Source: Psettodes erumei (taxonomy: Eukaryota > Chordata > Actinopteri > Pleuronectiformes > Psettodidae). From it: a DNA stretch of 64,000 nucleotides. Positions 11,017 through 22,848 of the stretch are shown one piece after another. The stretch covers positions 3,296,501-3,360,500 of the forward strand of contig JAFBJZ010000771.1 of the NCBI GenBank assembly GCA_016785225.1, given 5' to 3'. The position numbers and the translations under genes are program-made. The notes below the pieces were generated by a model. That model saw only the letters and a program-made list of their open reading frames with translations, searched no databases and was not told the DNA's origin. The number at the start of each line of letters is the position of its first letter. Position 1 is the stretch's first letter.

Positions 11017-14000
11017 CATTAGGCCTGTCTGCTTTGACCCCCCCCCAGCTCTCTCACCCCTTTTCTCTTTCCTTTTTCTCCCACCCTCCTGCCATTTTAC
11101 CTCATACAGAGGCAGGAACTTTCTTAATCTGGCGATGAACTGTACCAGAGCCCAGAAAAACACAGACACACACAATTATCCCACTTACACCTGTCCCCTC
11201 ACTTCCATCCACAAACACTTTGCACTGCATGTTTACTTTCTTATTTCTGCCCATGTATACACACATTTACACATGTGAGGGGTGTGTGTGTGTGTGTGTG
11301 TGTGTGCAGATTTATGTATTGGTTCTTTCTGAATGGAAACTTTTGTTCAGCGCTCATGTTTGCTGGTCTGCCAACGGGGCCAGTGCTTCAGTTATGAAAT
11401 GAGAGGAGAAACATTTATCTGCAGCCGCAGAGGAAGACATCAAAGCCCGACCTGGCACCCACACACAAACACACACGCACACACACACACACACACACAT
11501 ATACAAACACACGGCAGATTAGCCCTGATTATGTCCTGTGTTCCTATGACACCAATTCCAATGAACGTATCCGTCTGCTCTTGAGCTGCTGGCAGGTGAC
11601 TGAGTGTCTCCTAAGCTTGAGTGAGCTATGAAGAGTTCAGGATTTATACTTTGGCCTCAGAGAGAAGGAAATTCACAAGCCCGCAGCTCATCAGTGGACT
11701 CGGTTTCTGTGAAGAAATAGGTCCTTTCAGAGATTTAACTTTTTTTTTTCTTTGCAGTGGCAACAGTTTTGCTAAGTGAAGTACTTTTTTTAAACAAAAA
11801 AATATTGCCAAGTCTCGTAATTCTTTTTTTTTTAACGATAGAGTTAGGGTTACATTTAGTCGCAGTGCATTTTTTAACCTGCCAGATGGTTTTTCAGCCG
11901 ACTTAATAGTTGTCCTTTATAACTGTATTCGGCCCTTAACTTGAAAATAGTACAAAATTGAAAACAGACTTTTGAACTGAACATTTGTGCAAGATAAGAA
12001 AGAAGTTATTGACTTTTTTTTCTGAGAAATCCTGATGGGAAGAGGTGTAGCTCCTGGAATGAACCAAGCATTCCGGACCTTTTCTTTTGCAACCAAGTTA
12101 TACGGACAAGTTGGAGCTGAAACAATTGACAACCACTTTGGTAACCGATTGATTGAACTGAATGCCATTTTTAAAAATCCACTCATTCTATGTCTGTGTG
12201 TGGGTTTGTGTGTCAGGTGGCAGGCCGACGGTCCAGACAGGTGTTTGAGCCGGAGCCCGTGGAGGGGGTGTGGTCCGATTGGGGCGAGTGGTCGGAATGC
12301 TCTCAGACCTGCGGCATTGGCATCTCGCAGAGGAGCAGGAAATGTTTACCTCCTCCACCTCCACAGTCCCCTCCCCTCTCCCACTCCCAACCTAACTGGT
12401 CGGGGTATTTGCCCGGGGGCATCGGAGGTCCTGTCATCTCACCTGCGCACCCCTACTACCCTCCTCGTTACCCTGGGCAACACCCGCCTTATCACTCCCC
12501 ACCAATCTCCATCAATCACAACCCAGGATTGTCTCTGTATCGGAATACCCCTGCGGGAGGAGGAGGCGGAGGAGCTCCTGTTCAAGGACAAGCCAATCCA
12601 TCTCCTCCTTTTTACCAGACAGAATTCTCCCCGACCAATCAAGACCTCGTGTCTGTTTACCGATCACCCTATCACGCTCCTTCACAAGGCTTCAACACGC
12701 CAACGCGGATCATCAGAAGACCGACCAACCCAGGAGCAGTGAGGGGTGGAGGAGGCGGGAACAGAAGGTCGATCCCCACCAATCGGGAGGGATTGCCAGC
12801 AAGGAGGTGAGACTGGACAATTAGAAGTCAAAAAACTGCATTGGTATATCGGATGCCCGACAAATAACAAGAAATTACACAAAAATAACTGTCAGATCCC
12901 TCTGAGGTTTTAGGAACAGGCATTATGTTGTTTACAAAAACAGTTTCACCACAATGTCCATCTTCCTTAGCAGTTGGGATGAGTCCATTTCTTCTGAGCA
13001 CTACAAAGAGTTGTGAGGCAACGTGGATGAGAAGAAAAAAAAATTTCATTCCATTATGAAATTACCACATCTGCTGATGAACATTGTGTGGTTTGATCGA
13101 AAGCTCGAGAACAGCCACTGAGCAGACCGAGCAGGCCAATACATCATCAGCTGTTTTCAACTTGTAAATATCGGTAGTGGTATCAGCCTCAAAGCTCCAG
13201 GATCGGTTCGGCTCTAAAAACAACAATGTCAACTTTTTCTTCGAGGTGAAAGTGTCTTTAAAAGTGGCACACTTTGGAAGCTTTTACTTTTGCTTTGCTG
13301 GGAACCCTGTCCTCGCCTTTTCCGGGGCATTGACTCCAGCACACAGGAAGTGTGTTTTGCGTTGCTGGCTGTAGCAACGGTGCTTTATTTGGGATAAATG
13401 AGAACAACTCCGTCGTTAGGATGAGGGCCGCGATTTGCCGCCACATCTGAGCAGACAAAAGAAAAGATTTGCAAAACTCGATGCCAAATACAAGTGGGGA
13501 AAAAAAGGTAGCGCCATTTGATTTACTGTACACACTTAGGATTCACTGAGGTGCTATTAGTCCAAGTGTTGACATTGTTTAGGCATTTGAGAGCTTTTGT
13601 TATGACGTTTTGAGTATTGGGCGCTGGACGTATGCCCATCTGTGCCTCTGGTATTTGCTGGGTTATTACGTTATTATTTCTGTTTTTTGTCACTCAAACA
13701 GGCACTTTGTTGCTATAAATAAATATTATAAATATTTATGTATATATATATATTGTAAATATTCTCTGTTTCTTCTTCCCTGTTTTTGACCTGCAGGCCC
13801 TCCACCATACGACCAGGTCAGTTCGGCTACGGCAGGGTCCCCTTCTCTTTGCCCCTGCACCGTCCAAACCGACAGGCTCGCCACACAGCCAACGGCACTG
13901 ACGCCGCAACGCCAGCACCGGGGCTCGCTGTGAGTGAAGATGAGGCAGAGAATGACAGGAGAGAGGAAGAAAAGAGGGGCAGTGACGCCGAAGACAGGGA

Positions 14001-16732
14001 GGTGGTGAGGAGGGAGGAGGAGGAGGAGGAGGAGGAGGAGAAGAAGAACGTGGAGCAGGAGAGCACGGGGTCACCTGCTGCCGAAGAGGGGCCCGCGACG
14101 ACCACGACGCCTGCCAAACCACACCGCCGTGTTTACAGACCCTCGCACGCCCACGCAGAGCAGGCAAGGGGGAGGGAGCAGGTCGCTCACTCTCACTCCT
14201 TCTCGCGCTCTTCGTCGCCGCCCGTTTCCAACCGCCACAGGTTTGACTGGCACTCCGTCACCGCTCCGCCCCCTCCCGTCCGTCCTCTCTCGCGCCCAAA
14301 CTCCCCTGCCGTTGCGTCGCCTTTTTCCCCTCCTCTCCACCGCCCCGGCCCCCTGCACAGGGACAGGGAGCCCCACCCAGGCTTCGGCCCGCAGGTCCCA
14401 CCCGCCGGGAACGTCTACCCTCTGCAGCACCCGAACATCCCGCACCTGGGGGTCGAATCAGGCCAGGGCGGAGGAAGAGGAGCAGCTCCGGTCTACAGAT
14501 GCTCAGGCCCGGAGAAAGAGTACCGCAAGTGCTTCTCACAGGTAAAATCTCCACCTATGAACCCCAGAAACAAAAGGAATATTCCACTTAATTTATTAGC
14601 TTGACACCCTCTTAATAATCTCAGTAATTCACTTCAGCAAGCAGAACGATCACCACTGCTGTATTCAGCTGCAGCTGTGTATAGCCTGCAGTTGTTCTTG
14701 ATTTATATGTATGCCATTTGTTGAAGGGGAGCAGTTAGGCAGCTGTAAATCGAGGCGCTGAAGGTCAGCAGAGTACATTTGATAGGGAGATCATTACCCA
14801 GCTCCAGTACTGGTTGGCTGTCTCAGAGCACTTGGAGGGAAACCTGCCTGCTCGCGCCTCCGTCACTTGGAGTCACGTGTGTGTTTTGGGCCGCAACCAG
14901 ACCACGCCCCTCGGGTTGCGAAGCCATGCACGTGACGCGCATGTGTCGGCGCTCGCTATCTCCGTGAGCGATTGCACATGTGCGCGAGTATGAACGCACG
15001 CCAGGGGAACCCGAGTGTTTGCCTGTGTGTCCTCGTATGTAAATGTGCGTGTCAGTAGCGCCGCGTGTATCGATGTAACATCCTGTCCTGGCGGCGGGCC
15101 TGGCGGTGATGATGACTGGGGCCGCCGCGCTACCCCGCTCGGCAGCTCGGCACGGCGCGAGCACTATCGGTAGCAAAGTGAGCGTGCGCGTTGCCAAGAA
15201 GAGCAAGCCAGAGACACAGACATGCCAGCCGTGTCAGATGGGCCCACTCGCCCTCAACACACAGGTGAGAAACTGAGGGCGACCTCGCCGTAACTCAGGT
15301 TTCACTGGCACAGGAATGCCAGGCTTGGTTTCACTCAATTAAAAGTGAGATTGAGAGTGAATATGGTGGATAGAGGTTTTTTTTTGAATAACCACGTGTT
15401 CCTCTCAGCACTGTCCACCATTAAATGTGATTAATACATTGGTAATATAATGTGTCGGTTATGGTATCGTGGAATATTTTTGAAGCATAAAAACCCACCC
15501 TCCACTGTTAATCACTCGCTGCTGCACCTGTCCTGGCAAGCATGTGTTCCACACTCCAACCAAGAAAAGTGGAGTCAAGGGCAACTGAGGACATATGAAG
15601 ACGCCTCTTAATGTGTTTAAGATACTGAAGGAGAGGTGAAACGTCTTCAAGTATCTACAACAAGAAGTCCAATTGCCCTTGAGTCAACTTTTCTTGGACA
15701 ACCGTGACCTGGATGACTGAGGATCTTCTGAGGAATTTCACATATGTTAATCAAATTCAGATGTATCAAACCAGACGTACCACATTTGACTAGCTTGTGC
15801 ATTTTCCACAGTATGCTTTCACTCAGCCTTCCACTGTTTTTTTGCCATTGTTTTAACCATCAGTCTATTGACTCATGTCACCGGAGAGCAGGAAGGAGCA
15901 TCCATGAACTTATGCCTGATACGTTCAGTGTGATGGATTAGATGGATAGATAGATAGATAATATTTTATTTGGGTTAAGTTCTTGCACAGCTGCTTCTTA
16001 TTTAGACATTTAAGAAGTTTGGTTTCATCTCTGATTTCTCTCTGATTTCATGTAAAGTCATGGATGGATGGATGGAGGAACAGACGCATAATGAGATAAA
16101 CAGAAGGGAACTGATCCATAGTCCCAAAGATTTGATCATGGGGACAAAAATACCCAGAGGGACATGTGACCAGGTTATTTATGCCAACAGGCCAGTCAGA
16201 GCAGGTTTGTCTTAAGTGAGAGCGGATTGGGAGATGATAAGGTTGACGATAACACGCGCACACACACACACACAGCTCCAAACGTACACGTTTTCACTCT
16301 CGCACATCTCGTCTGCAACTGGATCTCGTTGAGTGGAAGTAGGCACTTCAATGCGGGGCCAGGCTGGCACTCGTGGGGCCCTTGACTTTCTCTCTTCAGA
16401 TAATTTGGCTGCCTCGCTTGTTGTCTTTAACCCCCCCCCCCCCTTTCCGTCTCTGCCTTTGACTTTGTGTGATAGTCCCCATGTTAAAACAGATTTAGCA
16501 GCTGGCAGAGTATGTGCGCTTTGTGTGCCAGCAGCTCTAATAGCAGTCCTGTGATGGCTGAGCCTGACTCATTGGGTTACATATTTACCCAGCGTTAGCC
16601 CCCACTTTAGCCTTGTTTGCTCCTGCAGGAGATTGTTGGGCCACATTTTTATATGTCTTAGCAATGCTTAAAAGTAGGTCTAAAGCGCTGCTGAATGCAG
16701 GACTTTGCCCAGGCTTGTATGCAGTGTATATC

Positions 16733-16775
<43 letters not shown>

Positions 16776-19700
16776 GAGGGAGTGAGCCAGACCGAGTGTG
16801 ACACATCCTATTATCTATTAGGTGTATTTGTCATAACACAGCACGCCTGAGGCCCATCACAAGTGTGATTGGCTGTGTGTACATGTGTTTTTACTGTTGC
16901 GTAGAAGCAAGTGGGGAACCAAGAGAGGGACAGAGGAAATGAGAAGGGCAAAAGGGGAAGCGTGTGTGCGTTTGCACTCCTGTGTGCCTGTGTGTGTGTG
17001 TGTGTCTAAGTGTAGTGGGAGGTTGGTAAAGGAAGTGACGCAGTTAAGTAGTAGTGAAAGAGAGTACTGTTTTTAGACAATCCGCACACAGTAGTGGGAG
17101 GGTGAGCTAAAGGGCAGTGGGACAGAAAAGGTGGACAGGGAGGGAGACAAAGAAGAAACGGTGATGAAGAGTGGCGAGGATGAGGCGCATATGAACGGAT
17201 TGAGCGGGTTGTGTTAGCGGTGGGGGCAGAGGAGTGAAGGGAGGGAAGGCAAGCGGCAGCAGCGACAGATGGAGTGGGATGGAGAGAAAGAGAAATCCTG
17301 CAAGAGGAAGTTTGTGTCAGAGGAAGAGAGGGATTCATGGAAAAGTGTGTGCGCGCGTGAGAGACAGTTTGTATATACTGTATCTGTGTGTGAGCTGAGC
17401 GAATGCAAAGTGTAACCGGAGGAGAAGTTATTCTGTCAGAGGGAGAGGGGAGGAAAAGGTGGAATTTGAGAAGAAGCTGCCTGAAACCAAAAAAAAAGAG
17501 AGGGAGAGAAGAGAAGAGACACACCAGCTTGGAGCAGACATTTTCACAAAAATATACACTGGTCCTCTTGTCCTCCGAAGTCTTTCACCCCACAACTTGA
17601 AGATCCTTTTCACCACGACTCCTCTCTCTGTCCTAAATACTTATCGAGATGTATAAAGTCCTCCACACGACATAATGAGATTGATACCTGCAGACGCGAG
17701 GGCCGACAGGTCCTTCTCACTTTTCAAAATCCCCTCCATGTTTGTAATTTCTGTTTATAATACAACAGAAAACACATACACTCCTGATGAAGTACTTTCA
17801 AATACATGTAATACTTTTGTTTTTAGTAAATCCAAAAAACTGCAGTTAATCTAGATCCTGCAGCAGAAACCTGAGGCGTTTGTGTTGTATCAATCAGTCA
17901 CGCTTAACGCGGCTTCAGACAGATGATCTAATCCCATTCTGTCATTACACGGGACCTGAATTCAATTAAACTCCTCGCCGCACGCAGCCACACTCCTCAG
18001 CCCCAGTAAACGCGGTGCTCAGACCCTGTCACGCTCCCTGTTGTTCTCATGAAGTGACAAACAAACCCAGATGTGTTGGATGGCGGCGCAAGCATACGCA
18101 GACTGATCTGCTTTCCTTGCTGAAAGGCTTTAAAAAGCACAGGTACCTGCTTCTCAACAGAAAACGGGTAACTCTGCTTGTTAAAGCCTGTGTATATTTG
18201 CTCCCTGTGTGCTCGCCCCCCCGAGTCGTTCTTTCATGTTCCTTTTTCATCTCCTTTGGTCTTCTCACTTCATTTCCACCCTTTCTGCTCTATTTTATGT
18301 GTTTAAGTTTTCTTACCCTCACACAGAGCCAGGCAGCTGTTTTCCCCGTTCCCCGTCTTTGCGTCCAAAATGTCGAACTGCTCCTTTAACAAGGAGAGCC
18401 TAATTTAAGTGTGGGTTTGTGAAACTGCTACATGGAAAGTAGAGCTAGGAAATATTGTCCTTTTCAGTGTCTTTCAAGCAAAGTTTTCTCATCTTTTCTT
18501 TTCCTCGAACAGTTAAGTTGTTTTGATGCTTGAACTGGGGCTATCTCCCCTGAAAACAAAGGCGAAATTTCACACCGCACGGGGCCTCCCCCTTCACTCG
18601 CCGCCTGTTGATGATAAATGAGCGGTTTCCTCTGGGGGACTCCTGAAATCCCCGGGGTCAAGGCCGAAGGCTGGGTGGTGCCCTGCAAGATGCCGGCACA
18701 CGGCCTCGGTCACAAGATTAGCGGGATGTTAATCACTGAAGATGAACACATACATGAGGGTACACACACACACACACACACGCGCATATTTAGATATAGT
18801 AAATCACGGATTTGCGTGCATTCGTGCAGTGATTGAGCTGCAATGTGTAGTATGTTGATTTATGGCTGTGGGGGCCAGCAGTCAGTTGTTTAGACTGTGC
18901 TAATGCTGCAGTAATGCTTCAGGAATGACCGGCCAGCCTTAACCTGTATGTGGTATTATACGGCCGGCTGTGCAGGCACAGACTCATGCGGAGAACGACA
19001 ATGCAGCATCGAGCGAGACGACAGCGACGCGTCACCTGGGCTCTCCCCACGGAAACACAATTACGGTGACGGGCTCCTGCTTTCCACATAACGCGTTTCC
19101 CCTCGAAACTCATCAGCCCCGTCTCGGGTTGGTGTTTGTTGTTCACGCGTGAGTGTTATGTGTGAGCGGGACCTGGCCTGTGTGTGTTTGTGTGTACGTG
19201 GCAAGTTTGTGTATTTATGCGTGCACACAACAGAGTATTTGGCCCTCGGGCCGTACCCAGCGCACAGACTTTCCCCTCTCGTTCCCTCCTCCCTCACTGG
19301 CAATAAAACACATCTGCAAGTTTCAGATCGACTTTACAAAAACACAGACTGTCCCCCTTTCACCAGCTGTATTCACTTTCCTTTCACCTGCTCTCTGCTC
19401 CATCTTTCACCCTGTCAGCTCAGTAGCAACCGCATTTTACATCTTTCCCTTCATGCTTCTTTTATGTGCACTTACACAAGCCTGTCCGTGGCTTTACGCC
19501 GCTCCTCTTCAATATTTTCAGTATTTGAGGAATGAGTCCTGATCGTCTGAGAGTAAACACAAGCAGACAAACGCAAATTTTGAAACAAAGGTTGCCCAAA
19601 CTAATTTGGCAGATAAAACGAAGGCAGACTATAAAATAAATTCCCAGCATCCATTGTCGTTAAGACTGCCTTCTTGATTCATTTCAGATCAGTCCTTCTG

Positions 19701-21026
19701 TGCAACGTGGGATTATAACCGACCTCTTGTTTATGCTCACTGTCAGTTTTACCCATAAAGTGGTTCAGGTGATCTGGCTAAAACCGATGTCTCCCCTTGG
19801 CAGTCATGAGGAGACCCTCCCCTCCCCCCCAACCCTGAGCTCACAGTAAATGAGGGAAGCCAATACCAGCCTTTTCGCAATAACACCGAAATTCTCCTCC
19901 AGAACCCTGAAACACCCATGAACATGTCGTCTCGCCTCTGTTTTCACTCTCACTTCACCTCCCCTCCCTCCTCTTTTCATTCAGTCCATTAGCCTCCCTC
20001 TGGCTTTACACACCCTAACCTCTTTGGGGAGGCGAATCCACTCGCCCCTTAGCGCTCACACAGTCACCAGTGCATGAATGCACGCGCACACTTGACTTTT
20101 TCTTCCATTCTTTCCAATTTTGTTCGCCTTTTAAGGAGGCTCTTTCTCCTTTCTATTGAAGCATCCCACTGTCGCACACTCACCAGCCTTGTGCGTCTGC
20201 TCGGGATTCGCTGCCCACTCGTTGTTTATGGTCTTACATGCGTGGATACACAGAAACTGTCCAGTTTAAAATGGGGCCCAACATGTTTATGTCTCAGTCG
20301 AAATATTTACAACCATTACCAACCGCATTTCTCACGCATCCGGGGCTGATTTACGCGGTTGCTTGAAAACATTAGATCACATGCGGGTGCTGACCTTCGA
20401 GCGCCTACATACGGTCACGTGTTCTCAGCGGATGCGGCTCGAAAGCAAGCGTAAGAGGCTTAAACCCGACTGCAACATGTTGCCCATAAATAATCCCAAA
20501 TTAAGTTCAGTTTTCAGCAGTGTGCACAGCACAAGCTGTGGCGGAGCACACCGCATAAAGTTTGATGAGCCGGTTTCACACCTCGCCAGAACAGAAAGAA
20601 CAGATGATCCTTATGAACGCCTGGTGACATGACAGCCACATACAGCGCATTCCTTCACACGCACCATAGTCAAAGTGTGAAATTCATGAAAGGCCAGTGG
20701 CAATGAGTGCGTGCTTTGACGTTTTATCCAACAGATTCTTTTAGTTACACTTTGTCACAGAGGCTGGTTCACGTGGGAACGGTCGATCTGTGTGAGTTTG
20801 TGTGTGTATAAACTGGACAACTCCCTTGCTCTTGTCTCCCCAGATGAGGAACTTTCCAGCTGTTTGTGACAGCTGCGTGAGTGAAGGGAGGTCCACAAAA
20901 AAACAACAAAAGGAACAGAGGAACTAATCAAAGAAAGAGGGGAGGGAAAGATGAGAAGACTGTGGAACTGACAATGATTTGAGTTGCAAGGAAATCTGAG
21001 AGAGCTGCGTGTGCGGCATGCCAGGG

Positions 21027-21057
<31 letters not shown>

Positions 21058-21606
21058 AAACAGCTGTACGTAAGGGGGTTGTAAACCCAGTGGGTCTCTC
21101 ACCAGGCAAGATGGTTGTGGTTTCTCAAGGTAATAATACCTGATGGAGCTGAATGTGTGTGCTAACGTTTTCAGATCCTTTACTCATTTTAGGTGCAACA
21201 AGGTAAAAAGTAAACCTAGAACAGGTATTGATCCTCTATTCAAATTTTAACCTCAGTAAAAGTACAGAAATGTAGCAGCAAAATGTACTTACAGGAAGAG
21301 TGTGAATTTTTGGGTTCATACCTGAAGCTATAATATTGTTAGCCGCAGGTTATCTTAGCCTCGTGCAAAGTACTCAAAGTAGGAAGAAAAATATAACCAA
21401 CCTTGTTCCAGTCTTTATGCTAAGCTAAGATAAGCTAACCAGCTGATATAAGTAGCCTCATTACATTATGATCTATTATTAGGTGCCCAAATGCATGGCT
21501 AAAAAGAGAAATTTAGTGGGCTTGTGCTATAAGGTAGCATGAAATTGAAATATCCAAGTAAAGTAAAAAAAAAAAAATGAACCCAGATCTTTTTTGCCCT
21601 TTTTTG

Positions 21607-21657
<51 letters not shown>

Positions 21658-22797
21658 AGAGGAATAGTAAAAACCCAGTGAGTTACAGTCAGTACAGTAT
21701 AAACCAGCAGAGTCGTGCCTGCACCGATGTTTCCGCTGTCGTTTAAGCGCAGGTATGCTAAAACTCTTTCCACTCTATGGCTCCATAAGGGCTCCGCTTG
21801 AACGAGCGCAAGTTGGACATGTGCTCAGACACACACACACACACACACATGCACATGCACACGCACACGTGCTCGCACCAGCATTCTGTGGTCATGCACC
21901 GAGAGCCACAGTGGATTTATGTGAGCAGCCGCTTCCAAAAAAATCTATTATTTCCATGTGCTTCTAATACACTCGGTAACTGCCAAAAGCAGCATGCAGA
22001 CTATGTGTGTGTGTGTGTGTGTGTGTGTTTGTGTATGAGGCTATAGCATGTTACCTCTGTGATTTCAAAGCGAATTCTCCTCTGCTTTATTAGCCATTTT
22101 TCCTCACCTTTTACTTGCAGTGGGCTACTCCACCCTTAGGGGTTGGAGAAGAAACAGGTTTACTGTCTGGGCAATTTTGTATTAGTTCAATGTGTGGCAG
22201 TGAATTTTCTCCTGTATTTTTTTTTCTTCTTTTCTTAAAACTTTTCTCTCCATGTTTCTCTCTCTGTTTCTGTCCTCCAGGTGTGTGGAGGAGGTGCGTT
22301 GGACTCCAGAGCAGAGCAGTGTGCAGCGTTTAACACCCAAGAGTTCATGGGTCGCCTCTACAACTGGGAACCTTTCAATGAGGGTGAGGACTGTGTTAAC
22401 GCGCGGACAAACACGCACGCACAGTAGTTTAGGGTTTAGCCGCACAATACTTCAGTGTGATAATAGGTCTGTAGGAGTGGAGAGGAGGGGGAGAAAAAGC
22501 ATCTGTACAATGTGTGTTTAAGCGAGTGATGCGTTGCTCTGGGCTTAGTACGTGTTGCCAGGCCTTGACTCCACGCCCAACCCACCACAATCCCCCCTCC
22601 TCTGATTGGAGCGGGCCTTACATCTAAATGAAGCGTCAAGGGTGGTGAGAGTCGAGAGGAAAAGAGAATGACTGGAACTCAGTCTTGCTCTCTTTTTCCT
22701 CTCATTTGTTCAACATATCCCCTTTCTCCCTTCCCCTCCTGCCAAGCTTCTCCTCCCTGCTCTGACTAAGCACAAGCAGATTCCTACAGAGTGAGAT

Positions 22798-22848
<51 letters not shown>

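Larger units (their letters stand above)
10178..12216 (+). other. adamtsl4 intron 2
   Basis: A GT-AG intron of 2,039 nt. It carries CA/TG microsatellites at about 10981-11014, 11282-11306 and 11459-11513. Nothing gene-like was recognised. Confidence 0.75.
14542..22280 (+). other. adamtsl4 intron 4 (7.7 kb)
   Basis: A GT-AG intron. It contains a foldback repeat at 15.56-15.70 kb, two diverged teleost-type dispersed repeats at 21.18-21.46 kb, and microsatellites near 16.74, 21.03 and 21.61 kb. No coding signal was accepted. One exon-like stretch near 15.2 kb was considered and rejected. Confidence 0.8.

Noticed and set aside
15173..15267. Exon-like stretch ending ACACAG|GTGAGA in adamtsl4 intron 4
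   Set aside because: Joining exon 4 directly to exon 5 preserves both phase 0 and the C-x4-C spacing seen in human ADAMTSL4. Inserting this stretch breaks the spacing, and its composition is not clearly protein-like.
17006..17524. 172-codon minus-strand open frame in adamtsl4 intron 4
   Set aside because: Ser/His/Pro-rich translation of a purine-rich plus strand, with no domain and no matching splice sites.
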